Notes: generated from the sequence alone by a model not told the origin. DNA of 64,000 nt from Bacteroidales bacterium UBA1680 (GCA_002320605.1 DCKG01000020.1:10856-74855); one strand, 5' to 3'. Positions 30,461 through 41,164 are shown, counted from the first letter of the stretch. Translations and numbers: made by a program.

Positions 30461-32188
30461 ATGGAAAGAAGAACGAGGGTAAGATTTGCCCCATCGCCAA
30501 CTGGGCCGCTTCACATGGGCGGAGTCCGCACGGCGCTTTATAATTACCTTTACGCAAAGCGTAATGGCGGGGACTTCATATTAAGAATAGAAGACACTGA
30601 CTCCCACAGATTCGTGCCAGGCGCAGAGAAATACATAATCGACTCTCTAAAGTGGTGTGGCATCTACCCGGACGAAGGTGTGGATGAGAATGGAAATGTG
30701 GTTGAGGTACCCTCAGCGAAGCACCCCCATGCCCCGTATCGCCAGAGCCAGAGAAAAGGAATATATCGGAAATATGCTGAAGAGCTGGTCGAGAAAGGTT
30801 ATGCCTACTATGCTTTCGATTCTTCCGAATCTTTGGAGAAGGCTCGCTCAGATGCCGAGGCGAAAGGGCAGACGTTCATTTACAACCAGGTTACGAGGAT
30901 GCAGATGCGCAATTCCCTCACTCTGCCAGAAGATGACGTTCGCAAATTGCGCGAGGAGACTACCGATTGGACTGTACGCTTCAAGATGCCTTCAGACACC
31001 ATCGTTAAGATGGATGATCTGATTCGTGGGCATATTGAGGTCAATACTGACACTCTTGACGATAAAGTTCTTTGGAAAAGAGCCGATGAACTGCCGACAT
31101 ACCATTTGGCCAATATCGTGGATGATCATTTGATGGAGATCACCGAAGTCATTCGCGGTGAGGAATGGCTCCCATCCCTGCCTTTGCATTACATGCTTTA
31201 CAAGGCGTTCGGCTGGGAAGAAGCTATGCCGAGGTTCGCACATCTGTCATTGCTGCTCAAGCCTGATGGAAAGGGCAAGCTAAGCAAGAGGGACGGGGAC
31301 AAAATGGGTTTCCCTGTATTTCCGCTGAAATGGGTGAATTCCGAGGGCGAAGTGTACAGAGGTTACCGCGAGGACGGCTATTTCCCAGAGGCTTTCGTGA
31401 ACATGCTGGCTTTTCTCGGCTGGAACCCAGGAACAGATCAGGAAATATTCAGCCTGGATGAGCTAGTGCAGGCTTTCTCCCTTGACAGGATAGTAAAATC
31501 TGGAGCGAGGTTCAATCCAGAGAAGGCTCACTGGTACAACAGGGAATATCTCAGGATGAAGACCGATGAAGCTCTCACTGAACTGCTGACTCCTATTCTG
31601 GAAGAGCATAATGTCAATATAGTGGATTGCCCTAAGTGCGCCCTCACTGCGGGTGCCGAATTTAATTCTTTCGGTGGTGACTTAGAAAAGCACATATTCA
31701 CGAAAGAATATCTCAAAAGCGTCATCTCCTTTACGAAGGAGAGGGCTACGTTCGTGAAAGATTTCTGGACTGTGGCCTCTTACCTTTTCGTGGCTCCGGA
31801 AGATTTCGCTACATTCGGAGTCAAGGCTGGAGCGGCTATCGCTCAGGGACCGGTAGATCCCCGAGCCAAAGTTTATGACGATGCCGCCACAGCTCCATTC
31901 CTTGCAAAGGACGTGGACAAATTCTGGAAGCCGGAGGTTGCGGAACAAGTGAGCAAGGTCGCCGATTTCGTAAAAGAATATGCTGGCGATTGGACTGTCG
32001 AAGCCTTCGAGGCGGCTCTGGAAGCCTTCATCAAGGGCAACGAGTGGCCTATGGGCAAAGTGATGAATGCGACCAGGCTTGCTCTCGCTGGCTCGGCAAG
32101 CGGCCTGGGAATAGCTGACATCATTGTCCGCATCGGGCGCAAAGATACTCTCAGACGCATCGCCTACTCTAGACAACGTCTAGGCTAG
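30461..32188 (+). CDS. gltX: glutamyl-tRNA synthetase
   Basis: A 575-residue class I synthetase charging tRNA-Glu. The HIGH-type motif is PSPTGPLHMGG (residues 9-19, with Met in place of the usual Ile/Val), and the KMSKS-type motif is KLSKRDG near 273. The segment LRIEDTDSHRFVPG, binding glutamate, follows the HIGH motif. The C-terminal anticodon-binding helical domain ends at GKVMNATRLALAGSASG. It is convergent with ftsZ, the two stops being only 4 bases apart. A tRNA-Glu gene lies 4 kb upstream. Confidence 0.95.
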   Translation: MERRTRVRFAPSPTGPLHMGGVRTALYNYLYAKRNGGDFILRIEDTDSHRFVPGAEKYIIDSLKWCGIYPDEGVDENGNVVEVPSAKHPHAPYRQSQRKGIYRKYAEELVEKGYAYYAFDSSESLEKARSDAEAKGQTFIYNQVTRMQMRNSLTLPEDDVRKLREETTDWTVRFKMPSDTIVKMDDLIRGHIEVNTDTLDDKVLWKRADELPTYHLANIVDDHLMEITEVIRGEEWLPSLPLHYMLYKAFGWEEAMPRFAHLSLLLKPDGKGKLSKRDGDKMGFPVFPLKWVNSEGEVYRGYREDGYFPEAFVNMLAFLGWNPGTDQEIFSLDELVQAFSLDRIVKSGARFNPEKAHWYNREYLRMKTDEALTELLTPILEEHNVNIVDCPKCALTAGAEFNSFGGDLEKHIFTKEYLKSVISFTKERATFVKDFWTVASYLFVAPEDFATFGVKAGAAIAQGPVDPRAKVYDDAATAPFLAKDVDKFWKPEVAEQVSKVADFVKEYAGDWTVEAFEAALEAFIKGNEWPMGKVMNATRLALAGSASGLGIADIIVRIGRKDTLRRIAYSRQRLG

Positions 32189-32192
32189 GGGA

Positions 32193-33467
32193 TTATTCAT
32201 CTTCTTGTCCTTTCTTGACTTGACGCTTGATGGCTGGAATGTTTTCCAGTTCGCCGAGGCTCTCGCCAGGTTCCTTTATCAGAACCGGCTTCTTGTCTTT
32301 GTCGAAGTGGTATCTCTTGACGTTACCATCCGAGTTATAGCCAATAACGTTCACTGATGAATTCCATCCGGAATATTTATTATCATCTGCGTTTCTGCAG
32401 AACGATTTCTCGTATTTGAAATTCTTGTCAATCTGAATCAGGTTGCCAAGGTTTCTGTTGTTGATTCGCTTCAAGTCATTAGTCCTGAAGCCTGTTGCGA
32501 TGGCCGTGATTTTTACTTTATCGCCAATTTCTGGGTCATCTATCCAGACAAGCCCTGTCTTGAAAATATTCGCATTCCCAGTGAATTCTGCGATTTTAGC
32601 ATTTATCTCGGCTAGGTCGTCCATCTTCAGGCCATGCTCGTTTCGTCCGCTTGTGATGTTCACTAGTAAGTTCTGAGCTGTCTTCAAGTCAAAATCGTTC
32701 AGCAGCGGGGACTGAAGCGCACCTTTAACGGCATCCTCTATCCTGTTGTCGCCAGAGCCTTCTCCACAACCCATCAGTGCCATGCCGCTGTCTCTCATCA
32801 TGGTCTTGATGTCCTCGAAATCGACGTTAATGTAGCCTGGCTGGCTGATGATTTCCGTGATGCCTCGAACAGCCGTGGCCAGCACCTCGTCTGCCTTAGG
32901 GAATGCCTCGTGAATCAGATGATCCCCGAAGAAGTCGTACAGCTTCTCGTTATTTATGATTAGCAGGCTGTCTACGTTCTTGGCCAGCTCGTTTATGCCG
33001 TCTATTGCTCTGGAAAGCGCCTTCGGCCCCTCGTTCTCGAAAGGAATCGTGACTACCGCCACTGTCAGTATGCCTTCGTCCTTTGCCATTTTAGCTATGA
33101 TAGGAGAGGCTCCTGTTCCGGTGCCTCCACCCATCCCAGCGGTAATGAAGAGCATCTGTGTCCCAGAGCCAATGACGATTTTCTCTATTTCGTCGGAGGC
33201 TTCGATTGCTGCATCCCTGCCCTTAGCTGGATCAGTGCCGGCTCCAAGCGAGTCCCTCCCAATGTGAATTTTCACCGGCACCGGACTTTCTTTCAGGGAC
33301 ACGCTGTCAGTATTGCAGACGATGAAGCTGCAGCCTTGCACATTCTCCCTGTACATGTAATTTACGGCATTGCAACCGCCACCGCCAACCCCTATTACCT
33401 TTATCATGGACTCTGCAGGCGTCCAATTATCTGGTCGGATGTCCAGATTATCTATAATGTCTCCCAT
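32193..33467 (-). CDS. ftsZ: cell division GTPase FtsZ
   Basis: A 424-residue tubulin homologue that forms the Z-ring. GTP-binding elements: [13 protein letters not shown] near residue 28, the signature [15 protein letters not shown] near 112, and the T7 loop [11 protein letters not shown] near 217. The C-terminal tail carries the charged linker and ends with [12 protein letters not shown], the conserved peptide that binds FtsA. It is the last gene of the dcw cluster, 5 bases after ftsA. Confidence 0.97.
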   Translation of the reverse strand: MGDIIDNLDIRPDNWTPAESMIKVIGVGGGGCNAVNYMYRENVQGCSFIVCNTDSVSLKESPVPVKIHIGRDSLGAGTDPAKGRDAAIEASDEIEKIVIGSGTQMLFITAGMGGGTGTGASPIIAKMAKDEGILTVAVVTIPFENEGPKALSRAIDGINELAKNVDSLLIINNEKLYDFFGDHLIHEAFPKADEVLATAVRGITEIISQPGYINVDFEDIKTMMRDSGMALMGCGEGSGDNRIEDAVKGALQSPLLNDFDLKTAQNLLVNITSGRNEHGLKMDDLAEINAKIAEFTGNANIFKTGLVWIDDPEIGDKVKITAIATGFRTNDLKRINNRNLGNLIQIDKNFKYEKSFCRNADDNKYSGWNSSVNVIGYNSDGNVKRYHFDKDKKPVLIKEPGESLGELENIPAIKRQVKKGQEDE

Positions 33468-33472
33468 ATTCG

Positions 33473-35044
33473 TTAAACTTCTTCTTCATTAATGTCGTCA
33501 TAAATAGAGCCAGCCACATCCCCAACTTTCTGAGTTAGCTTTTTGAACCACTGGAAATGCATCTTCTTTTCCTTTCTCTGGGCCACCTCTCGTGCTTTTT
33601 CAAGTTTCTTTTTCTCCTCATAGGCATCCCTTTCTTCTTTGGAAGGCTTAGAGAACACTGTTGTATCCTCTTCTACTGCATATTCTTGGCCAGAGGCGAC
33701 AGTTTCTTCGATAGTAGGCTCGACCACTTGTGGGGCGGCAACCGTTTCTGTTGTTTCTGGCGCCTCTGAAGGCACTTCTGCTTGGCTAGGAGCATTCCTC
33801 TCTGATTTTTCCTGCGCTAAGACTTTCTCCCACCAGTTTGGCTCAGGCGGTTCCTTTATGCAGTTAAGCATGTAATCGTTCTTGGCGGCCAGTATCATTC
33901 CGATGGATGCCGAAGCGCTTGTGTCTAGAACCTCAGGGCAGCCCTCATACGAGAAATATGGCCTTGGAGGCCCGATTTTAACTGAATATCCCGACATCTC
34001 CTTGATGAGGTTGGCGCAGTTCACGAGATTTGCCCCTCCTCCTGTGACTACGACTCCGGCTTTCAGTTTTTCCTCGCTTGAGAAGCCACTCTCCTGAATC
34101 TCGTACAGCAGTGCCTCGATTATTTCTTTCATTCTGGCCGTTATGACCTCAGAAATATATTTCACGGGCACTTCTATGGCAGCCTCATCGTTCTCGTCCA
34201 GGATCTGAATCACTTTATCTCCCAGGGTCGAGAGCTTGCTAGGTATGCAGGCTCCATAAGCTTTCTTTATGTTCTCTGCCAAATCGAAGGATATATTGCA
34301 TTCGGACTTGATGTCGTTCGTCACCGAATTGCCTCCGAAAGGAATAGCTGCGTAGAAGCGCATTATATTTCCTTTGAATATGGTGACGGAGCTCACGCCA
34401 GCACCGATGTCTATCAAAGCCACGCCGTTATCCATCTGATCCTTTTTCAGGACGGCTCTGGCGGTGATGCCAGGAATGAAATATTTCTTAGCGATAGCTA
34501 TCCCAAGGTTATTGAAGACATTGTCTATGTTGATAGAATATCTTCTATTCCCGATAAATACTTTGAAATTCCCTTCCAGATGCGCCCCCGTCATGCCTAT
34601 AACGTCACTTTCCAGCTCGTTGATGTTCTCTTCGGTAGAAAAAGACTGAGCCACTGCTCCGTAGATTACCTCTTTTTTCGAGTCGCTGAGCGGATAAGAT
34701 TCCAACGCCATAGACTTAATGGCATTCACCTCGGACTCGCTGATCTGAGAGTCCTCCTCAGTGCGATCCGTTCTGGCCGATGCTGTCTCCTGCCGCACGA
34801 AATAGCGCGGAAGTCCCACGACGGCTTGCAGTATTTTGATGCCCAGCTCGTTCTGGGCATCATCTATTGCCATTTTAAGGCACTTCTCCACCTTGCCTGG
34901 ATTCAGCACGTAAGAGTTCCTCATGCCTTCCGACGTGGTTTCCTTGTAGTAAACGACTTGGACGTCTTCTCCGCTGATTTTAGCTATCGTCAGCGCGATT
35001 TTCGAAGTTCCCAGATCGACCGATGCAATGTACCTATCTTCCAT
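33473..35044 (-). CDS. ftsA: cell division protein FtsA
   Basis: A 523-residue actin-like ATPase that tethers FtsZ to the membrane. Actin-fold phosphate loops are seen in ASVDLGTSKIALTI (residues 8-21), ALIDIGAGVSSVTIF near 210 and GVVVTGGGANLVNC near 335. The C-terminal stretch is Bacteroidota-style: a long acidic, Ala/Pro/Glu-rich linker (about 410-470), then a basic helix (RKEKKMHFQWFKKLTQKVGD) that should bind the membrane. It lies between ftsQ and ftsZ with 2- and 5-base gaps. Confidence 0.95.
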   Translation of the reverse strand: MEDRYIASVDLGTSKIALTIAKISGEDVQVVYYKETTSEGMRNSYVLNPGKVEKCLKMAIDDAQNELGIKILQAVVGLPRYFVRQETASARTDRTEEDSQISESEVNAIKSMALESYPLSDSKKEVIYGAVAQSFSTEENINELESDVIGMTGAHLEGNFKVFIGNRRYSINIDNVFNNLGIAIAKKYFIPGITARAVLKKDQMDNGVALIDIGAGVSSVTIFKGNIMRFYAAIPFGGNSVTNDIKSECNISFDLAENIKKAYGACIPSKLSTLGDKVIQILDENDEAAIEVPVKYISEVITARMKEIIEALLYEIQESGFSSEEKLKAGVVVTGGGANLVNCANLIKEMSGYSVKIGPPRPYFSYEGCPEVLDTSASASIGMILAAKNDYMLNCIKEPPEPNWWEKVLAQEKSERNAPSQAEVPSEAPETTETVAAPQVVEPTIEETVASGQEYAVEEDTTVFSKPSKEERDAYEEKKKLEKAREVAQRKEKKMHFQWFKKLTQKVGDVAGSIYDDINEEEV

Positions 35045-35046
35045 AT

Positions 35047-35826
35047 TTAATTAATATTTTCTCTGCAAATTATTTGCTTTCTGAATTTTACGTTAACTGT
35101 CTTGTAATGCCCCTTGGCTGGGACTATGGCTGTATAGTACTTCCGTATCCTACTGAATTTAACATCAATGTCATCTGGCTTTCCGAATATGAATTGCTCG
35201 CTCCCTTGGCTAGGTGTCATTACCAAATCTCCTTCTCCATCCACGGTTATCTTCGAGAATGCATATTTCCAGTCAGGACTGCTCTGGATGTATTCTGCTA
35301 AGTCTATCACCTTTGTCAGCCACGCTTTCTCCTTATCTGTTTTCGGCTCGCCTTTATAGTCAGACGTGAATTCCAGAGGGATGTTCCCGCTGATAGTCGG
35401 CACGTCTAGGGCGTAATTGCTCTGAAGAGGGAAAAGGAAACCCATCTCGTCTGAGTAGAATCCTAAATCGCCTTTCTGAAACCTTACCACAGGAGTCCTC
35501 TGCCAAACTTTCACGTTCAGCATGCCGTCTGGCGTGGTGTAGGCATCGGTTTTCGATATGGCGCTTTTCTGATTCAGAACATTTTCTATTCTATCAAGAT
35601 CCAGGCTATCCAGACGCTTTCCAAGATAAGTGCCATAGTCTTTCTGCAGGTAGGATTCTATGTCTTCCTTGGTCACGAAGCGATAGCCGCCCACTAACTC
35701 CACGTTCACCCCGATGCAGGCAAGCTGCAAGCGCTTGTGCTCATTGTGCTTGAATATCACGACGAGCAGCATTGTCAGCAGCGCCACAATAGCAAGCGAC
35801 AGCGTTATCTTGAGTCCTTTTTTCAT
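35047..35826 (-). CDS. ftsQ: cell division protein FtsQ
   Basis: A 259-residue bitopic protein: a short cytosolic start, one membrane helix (ITLSLAIVALLTMLLVVIF), then a periplasmic POTRA-like region (GYRFVTKEDIESYLQKDYG, VWQRTPVVRFQ) and a beta domain. FtsQ diverges strongly between phyla; the call rests on topology plus its conserved place between murC (4-base overlap) and ftsA. Confidence 0.88.
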   Translation of the reverse strand: MKKGLKITLSLAIVALLTMLLVVIFKHNEHKRLQLACIGVNVELVGGYRFVTKEDIESYLQKDYGTYLGKRLDSLDLDRIENVLNQKSAISKTDAYTTPDGMLNVKVWQRTPVVRFQKGDLGFYSDEMGFLFPLQSNYALDVPTISGNIPLEFTSDYKGEPKTDKEKAWLTKVIDLAEYIQSSPDWKYAFSKITVDGEGDLVMTPSQGSEQFIFGKPDDIDVKFSRIRKYYTAIVPAKGHYKTVNVKFRKQIICRENIN

Positions 35827-37184
35827 TGCTTCAGTCTTCCTTCCAGCATTTGGGTTATCGGCTCGATGAACCTGTCTATGTTGCCAGCTCCGAATGTGGC
35901 TAGCACGTCAATTGGCTCGTTAGCAAGGTAGTCCATAAGTTCTTCTTTGGTGATGAGCACTTTCTCCGGAGCCGTCACCTTGTCGTAAATCAGCTTGGAG
36001 GTTACGCCAGGGATAGGTTCCTCTCTTGCAGGATAAATGTCCAGGAGGATTAGCTTGTCAACTGCGCTAAGCGCCTGGGCGAAATCGTCTGCGAAGTCCC
36101 TGGTTCTGGTGTAAAGGTGAGGCTGGAATATGGCCGTCAGCTTCCTGCCGGGGAATATCCCCCTTATGGAAGAAATCGCTGAAGCCAATTCTTTCGGGTG
36201 ATGAGCATAGTCATCAATATATACAATCTCTGATGTGTTAATATGTTCGTCCAGCCTTCTGCGGACACCCTGGAATGAGCCTATCGCTTTTCTAATTGCG
36301 TTAGGATTTACCCCGTGAGTCAGGCAGGCAGCCGCTGCGGCTACGCTGTTCTCTACGTTTATCCAGCCTGGAACGCCGACCCTGATGCCAGTCAGCACTC
36401 CTTTAGGGTAAACTAAGTCGAAGACATAGTGTCCGAAATCATCAGGACTGATGTTTTTCGCATAAAAGTCCGAGGCGGCATCGTCGTAGCTGTAGCGCAA
36501 GATTTTCGCCTTCGTGTCTGCGGAGGTTATGTCCAGCCCCTGTTTCACGATTACGGTGCGTCTCACTTGCGAGGCAAAAGCTTTGAAAGCCTTGATATAT
36601 TCGGCAAGAGTGCCGTAAATGTCCAGATGATCTGCGTCCATTGCCGTAATCACTGCTATTGCAGGGTGCAGCTGCAAGAAAGAGCGATCGAACTCATCGG
36701 CCTCTGCCACGAATGTCGGAGTGTGGCTCGTTAGCATGTTCGTGCCGTAATTCTTGGATATTCCGCCAAGGAAGGCTGAGCAGCCCTCGCCACTCTCTTG
36801 AAGAATGTGCGCTATGAGCGTGCTGGTGGTGGTTTTCCCGTGAGTGCCTGCAACCGCCAGACATGTCTGCCCTTCTGAAAGCTCACCCAGCATCCTTGAA
36901 CGCTTGATTAGCGTGTAGCCGTGTTCTTTCACGAACTGGAACTCTTTCAGCGTCTCAGGAATTGCAGGCGTGTAAACTACTAATGTGGAAGCCATGTCCT
37001 TAGGAATATAATCTGGGTCATCGGCGTAATGAATCTCTATGCCCTCTTTCTCCAGCTCGTGAGTTAGTTCCGAGGGTGTCTTATCATAACCTGCCACAGG
37101 ATATCCCTTGAATTTATAATATCTTGCAATGGCGCTCATGCCAATGCCGCCAATGCCAAGAAAATATATTTTTGAATACTTCAT
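35823..37184 (-). CDS. murC: UDP-N-acetylmuramate--L-alanine ligase
   Basis: A 453-residue Mur ligase adding the first stem-peptide residue. Rossmann opening IYFLGIGGIGMSAIARYY, ATP loop AGTHGKTTTSTLIAHIL near 112, DADHLDIYG near 205 and DDYAHHPKELASAI near 345 are all present. It overlaps murG by 4 bases upstream and ftsQ by 4 downstream, so translation is coupled. Confidence 0.97.
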   Translation of the reverse strand: MKYSKIYFLGIGGIGMSAIARYYKFKGYPVAGYDKTPSELTHELEKEGIEIHYADDPDYIPKDMASTLVVYTPAIPETLKEFQFVKEHGYTLIKRSRMLGELSEGQTCLAVAGTHGKTTTSTLIAHILQESGEGCSAFLGGISKNYGTNMLTSHTPTFVAEADEFDRSFLQLHPAIAVITAMDADHLDIYGTLAEYIKAFKAFASQVRRTVIVKQGLDITSADTKAKILRYSYDDAASDFYAKNISPDDFGHYVFDLVYPKGVLTGIRVGVPGWINVENSVAAAAACLTHGVNPNAIRKAIGSFQGVRRRLDEHINTSEIVYIDDYAHHPKELASAISSIRGIFPGRKLTAIFQPHLYTRTRDFADDFAQALSAVDKLILLDIYPAREEPIPGVTSKLIYDKVTAPEKVLITKEELMDYLANEPIDVLATFGAGNIDRFIEPITQMLEGRLKQ

Positions 37185-38329
37185 ATTATTGAATAAATCT
37201 CATCTGCTATTTTCTGCGCTGCGTCTGGAAGCGCCATCTTTCCCGCATTTTCTTCCAATTCGTGAATCTTCGCTGGCTCTTTCAGCAGGTTGAGGGCTGC
37301 ATGAATCATCTTCTCCGGTGCCTCAGAGTCCTTTACGATGAACGCAGCGTTTTTATTCACGAGCGCCATGGCGTTATGCGTCTGATGGTCTTCGGCTACG
37401 TTTGGAGAAGGCACGAATATCACGGCTTTGTGAGCTGCGCAAAGCTCCGAAACCGAGCTGGCCCCTGAACGAGAAATCACGATGTCTGCCGCAGCGTAGG
37501 CCAGATCCATCCTGCCAATGAAGTCGGAATAATGAATGTTCCTAAGGCTCTCTCCGCCAAGGCCTTTCTCTTCCGCTTCCTTCATGAACTCGTCTATTCC
37601 GGCCTTGTAGTATTTCCCGCACTGCCAGAGAATGTCCACGTTCTCCATCCCTCTGCATCCTTCCTCGATGAATTCCCTCATGCATTGGTTGAACCTGGCG
37701 CTGCCCAGGCTGCCACCGACTATGAATATGTGCTTGTGGGCTGGGTCCAAGCCATATTCTTTAATTCCTTCTGCTTTCATTTCAGGCGTGCAAGGCACGA
37801 AGACACTCCTGATAGGGTTGCCAGTCTTCACGATTTTCTCGGCTGGGAAGAACCTCTCCATTCCGTCGTAAGCCACGCAAATCTTTTGAACTTTCGGGCC
37901 GAGCTTCTTGTTCGTGAGTCCAGCGAAACCGTTCTGTTCCTGAATGAGCGAAGGAATCCCGAGTTTCGTGGCTGCCCAGAGCAGGGGAGCGCTGGCATAA
38001 CCACCCACTCCCACGGCCACGTCCGGCTTGAACTTCTGGATTATCTTCTTCGCCTTATTATTGCTCGCAAGCATCTTGAACGGCACTTGAAGGTCATTTA
38101 TTATATTCCTTAAATTCAGTTTCCTCTGCAGACCGACGATTGGCAGCCCGACTATCTTGTAACCAGCCGTCGGCACCTTCTCCATCTCCATTTTCCCTTT
38201 TGCGCCAACGAAAAGAATTTCCGTCGCTGGATTTAAATCCTTAAGTTTGTTTGCGATGGACACGGCCGGGAAAATGTGCCCCCCTGTGCCTCCTCCGCTT
38301 ATTATGACCCTTAACGCTTTATATTCCAT
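37181..38329 (-). CDS. murG: lipid II synthase: undecaprenyldiphospho-muramoylpentapeptide GlcNAc transferase
   Basis: A 382-residue GT28 membrane-associated enzyme that adds GlcNAc to lipid I. The glycine-rich loop ISGGGTGGHIFPAVSIA (residues 9-25), the second loop IVGGSLGSARFNQ near 195, and the donor site RSGASSVSELCAAHKAVIF near 288 are intact. It follows ftsW by 9 bases and overlaps murC by 4. Confidence 0.97.
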   Translation of the reverse strand: MEYKALRVIISGGGTGGHIFPAVSIANKLKDLNPATEILFVGAKGKMEMEKVPTAGYKIVGLPIVGLQRKLNLRNIINDLQVPFKMLASNNKAKKIIQKFKPDVAVGVGGYASAPLLWAATKLGIPSLIQEQNGFAGLTNKKLGPKVQKICVAYDGMERFFPAEKIVKTGNPIRSVFVPCTPEMKAEGIKEYGLDPAHKHIFIVGGSLGSARFNQCMREFIEEGCRGMENVDILWQCGKYYKAGIDEFMKEAEEKGLGGESLRNIHYSDFIGRMDLAYAAADIVISRSGASSVSELCAAHKAVIFVPSPNVAEDHQTHNAMALVNKNAAFIVKDSEAPEKMIHAALNLLKEPAKIHELEENAGKMALPDAAQKIADEIYSII

Positions 38330-38338
38330 GACAGCCTC

Positions 38339-39763
38339 CTAGTTTTGAATATCATCGAAATTTGAAAGTTCATCTGCTTCTTCCTGTATGTCATCGTCCA
38401 GAGACTCACACTCCGAGACGCTATCTCTTACGTTATCGTGTTCCACGAGAGGAGCAGCCTTAGCCGACTCTTTGTCGATTTTCCTCTTTGCCATCCGGCT
38501 TATGGACAAAATGATGCCGAACGCTATGCTGAACATCAGGAATGACGAGTTGCCGTGGCTTATCATAGGCAGCGTCTGTCCGGTGTGCGGCCCAAGGTCG
38601 CAGTTCACCATTATGTGCAGCATTGCCTGTGCCGAGATTAGGAACACCAGTCCTGCCACGCAAGTCTTGGCGAACTGATTGTCGCAGTTCTTCACTATGA
38701 TCGAACCCCTTGCCATCAGGCTGACGTACAGAATTATTACGAATATGCCGCCTAGCAGGCCATATTCTTCAACGATGAAACTGAACATGTAGTCCTCGAA
38801 CATGATAGGCGTGACGTACCTCTGGGTGCTCCTTCCGGGTCCTTTGCCCATCAGGCCGCCCTGATGAATCGCTAATTTGGCGCTCACTGGCTGCATGCTC
38901 TCATCCAGGGCTTCCTGGAATTTCTCGCTTCCGCGAGGTTCGGTCCTCAGTATCTCGAAAGTGTCCTCTCTGTCATTTCCTTTAATTCTGTTCAGGGCAG
39001 TTTCAAGGTGAGGAAAAGGTTTCTCGTCGGCAGGCTTATCGGAAATCTGGTTTATGCCTATGCATCCGAATAGTATTCCTATGGCGATGGTGATAGGGAG
39101 GATGAGTTCCCTGATGCTGATGCCTCCGATGAGGATGGTGAAGAACATCAGAAGGCCAATCAGGAGCGTGCTGGAAAGACTGCCGACCATGATCAGGACG
39201 CACACGATGAACATAGGGATGTAGATATATCCGAGTTTTTTCGCGATAGGCTTTCCAAAGATGGGGTATTTCTTTGCCAGGATGTTCGCAATCATGAACT
39301 TATCCTTGACATAGGCGTTCACTGCCCATGACAAGTACATCACCATCCCTATTTTCGTCACCTCGAACACATGTATCTGGATGCCGCCGACTTTCACGAT
39401 TCGCCAGGCATGGTTGATGAATTCCGGCTTGAAAGGCCCCACTGGCTTCTTGAAAGCCAGGATCAGCAATAGGAACAGGCAGAACATGAAGCCTAGCTGC
39501 GATATTACCCTGTAAAAGCCAATGGACTTGATGTTATAGCAGATTATTATGAGAACCAGACCGGCCAGGGTGATGGCCATCTGCTCCCCGACGATTGCCA
39601 TCCTGGTCGTCCCTTGCTGCAGCGCTAGCTGCGTGGTGGACGAGAATATTGCCACGATGGAAATCATCATCAGCAGCAGGACGATCATCCATACTACCTT
39701 ATCCCCTTCGAAGTTCTCTGCGAAGGTCCAAAGACTACTCTTTTTCTTCGTTTTCTCTGCCAT
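38339..39763 (-). CDS. ftsW: peptidoglycan glycosyltransferase FtsW (SEDS)
   Basis: A 474-residue SEDS protein with about ten membrane helices that polymerises septal glycan. Typical segments include GIGPGRSTQRYVTPI-like GKGPGRSTQRYVTP near 290, DYMFSFIVEEYGLLGG near 308 and LPMISHGNSSFLMFSIAFG near 390. The C-terminal cytosolic tail of about 50 residues is rich in acidic residues. It lies between murD and murG in the dcw cluster and pairs with the division PBP upstream. Confidence 0.95.
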   Translation of the reverse strand: MAEKTKKKSSLWTFAENFEGDKVVWMIVLLLMMISIVAIFSSTTQLALQQGTTRMAIVGEQMAITLAGLVLIIICYNIKSIGFYRVISQLGFMFCLFLLLILAFKKPVGPFKPEFINHAWRIVKVGGIQIHVFEVTKIGMVMYLSWAVNAYVKDKFMIANILAKKYPIFGKPIAKKLGYIYIPMFIVCVLIMVGSLSSTLLIGLLMFFTILIGGISIRELILPITIAIGILFGCIGINQISDKPADEKPFPHLETALNRIKGNDREDTFEILRTEPRGSEKFQEALDESMQPVSAKLAIHQGGLMGKGPGRSTQRYVTPIMFEDYMFSFIVEEYGLLGGIFVIILYVSLMARGSIIVKNCDNQFAKTCVAGLVFLISAQAMLHIMVNCDLGPHTGQTLPMISHGNSSFLMFSIAFGIILSISRMAKRKIDKESAKAAPLVEHDNVRDSVSECESLDDDIQEEADELSNFDDIQN

Positions 39764-39782
39764 GAATGAATATGTTATATTC

Positions 39783-41123
39783 CTAAAGCCTCCTTACCGC
39801 TTCCTTGAATTTCTCGCCTCTCTCTTCCATGTTGTGAAAAAGGTCAAAGCTGGCGCAGCAAGGGCTTAGCAGCACTACGTCCCCAGCCTTGGCGAATTTT
39901 GAAGCCTCTTTAACTGCATCTTCGGCGCTGCGAGTCTCCACCATGTTTTCCTTACCTACGATGTCTTCGAACGCCTCGTGGAATTTGTGGTTGTCTGTCC
40001 CAAGGCAGACTATTGCCTTAACCTTTTCTTTCACGAGTGGTTTCAGAACCTCATAGTCGTTGCCTTTGTCCTTGCCCCCGCAAATCCACACGACCGGTCT
40101 GGTCTGGCACTCTAAGGCATACCATGCGGCATCCACGTTCGTCGCCTTGGAGTCATTGATGTAGAGCACGTCTTTAATCGTCTGCACAGGTTCCAGGCGA
40201 TGCTCGATTGGCTTGAAAGTAGCGAATGCCTCTCGGATTACCCTGTTGTCTATTCCAGAAGCTTTTGCAGCCAAGGCTGCGGCCATGGAATTGTAAATGT
40301 TATGTTTGCCGCTCAGGGACAGTTCTTTGAGGTAGATGTCGCACTCTTCTTCCTCATACCTGGCGACTATCTTGTCTCCTTTCAGGAATGCTCCCTGAGA
40401 CACTTCCTTCTTTTGCGTGAACGGCAGCATCTTGGCCGTGATGATGATCTTGTTCAGATGCCCGACTGTAATTTCATCATCGGAATCGAAGATGAAGCAG
40501 TCCTCCGAGCTCAGGTTCCTCGTGATGCGGAATTTGGCTTTCACGTAGTTCTCCAGATCGTAGTCGTAGCGGTCCAGATGATCTGGCGTTATGTTAGTTA
40601 TTATTGCTATGTCGGGATGGAAATCGTAGCAGTTGTCCAGTTGGAAGCTGCTGATTTCCAGTACATAATAGTCGAAATGCTCGGTGGCTACCTGGTAGGC
40701 GTAGCTCTTGCCGATGTTGCCGCCTAGGCCGACGTTAAGTCCGGCGTTCTTCAGCAGGTAATATATTAATGAAGTCGTGGTAGTCTTGCCGTTGCTTCCA
40801 GTCACGCAGATCTTTTTCGCAGTGTCGTAACGGCCTGCGAACTCTATTTCAGAGATTATATGGATGCCCTTTTGCTCGATCTTCTTCACCATCGGAGCGT
40901 CGTTCGGGATGCCAGGACTCTTCACCACCTCGTCGGCATTCAGGATTTTGTCCTCGCTATGGCCTCCCTGCTCGAATGGAATGTCCCATTTCTTCAAGTC
41001 ATCGGCATAATGGTCGGCTATCTTGCCATTGTCGGAAAGGAAAACGTCGAATCCTTTCACCTTTGCAAGCACGGCGGAACCGACTCCGCTCTCTCCGCCA
41101 CCTAAAACGACTATTCTAGACAT
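39783..41123 (-). CDS. murD: UDP-N-acetylmuramoylalanine--D-glutamate ligase
   Basis: A 446-residue Mur ligase adding D-glutamate. N-terminal VVLGGGESGVGSAVLAK, ATP loop VTGSNGKTTTTSLIYYLL near 112, NITPDHLDRYD near 185 and INDSKATNVDAAWYAL near 315 are present. It is separated from mraY by 95 bases containing a REP-like palindrome and from ftsW by 19 bases. Confidence 0.97.
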   Translation of the reverse strand: MSRIVVLGGGESGVGSAVLAKVKGFDVFLSDNGKIADHYADDLKKWDIPFEQGGHSEDKILNADEVVKSPGIPNDAPMVKKIEQKGIHIISEIEFAGRYDTAKKICVTGSNGKTTTTSLIYYLLKNAGLNVGLGGNIGKSYAYQVATEHFDYYVLEISSFQLDNCYDFHPDIAIITNITPDHLDRYDYDLENYVKAKFRITRNLSSEDCFIFDSDDEITVGHLNKIIITAKMLPFTQKKEVSQGAFLKGDKIVARYEEEECDIYLKELSLSGKHNIYNSMAAALAAKASGIDNRVIREAFATFKPIEHRLEPVQTIKDVLYINDSKATNVDAAWYALECQTRPVVWICGGKDKGNDYEVLKPLVKEKVKAIVCLGTDNHKFHEAFEDIVGKENMVETRSAEDAVKEASKFAKAGDVVLLSPCCASFDLFHNMEERGEKFKEAVRRL

Positions 41124-41164
41124 ATTCTATTAATATTTTATATTCATTTTCTTCTCATTGCTAG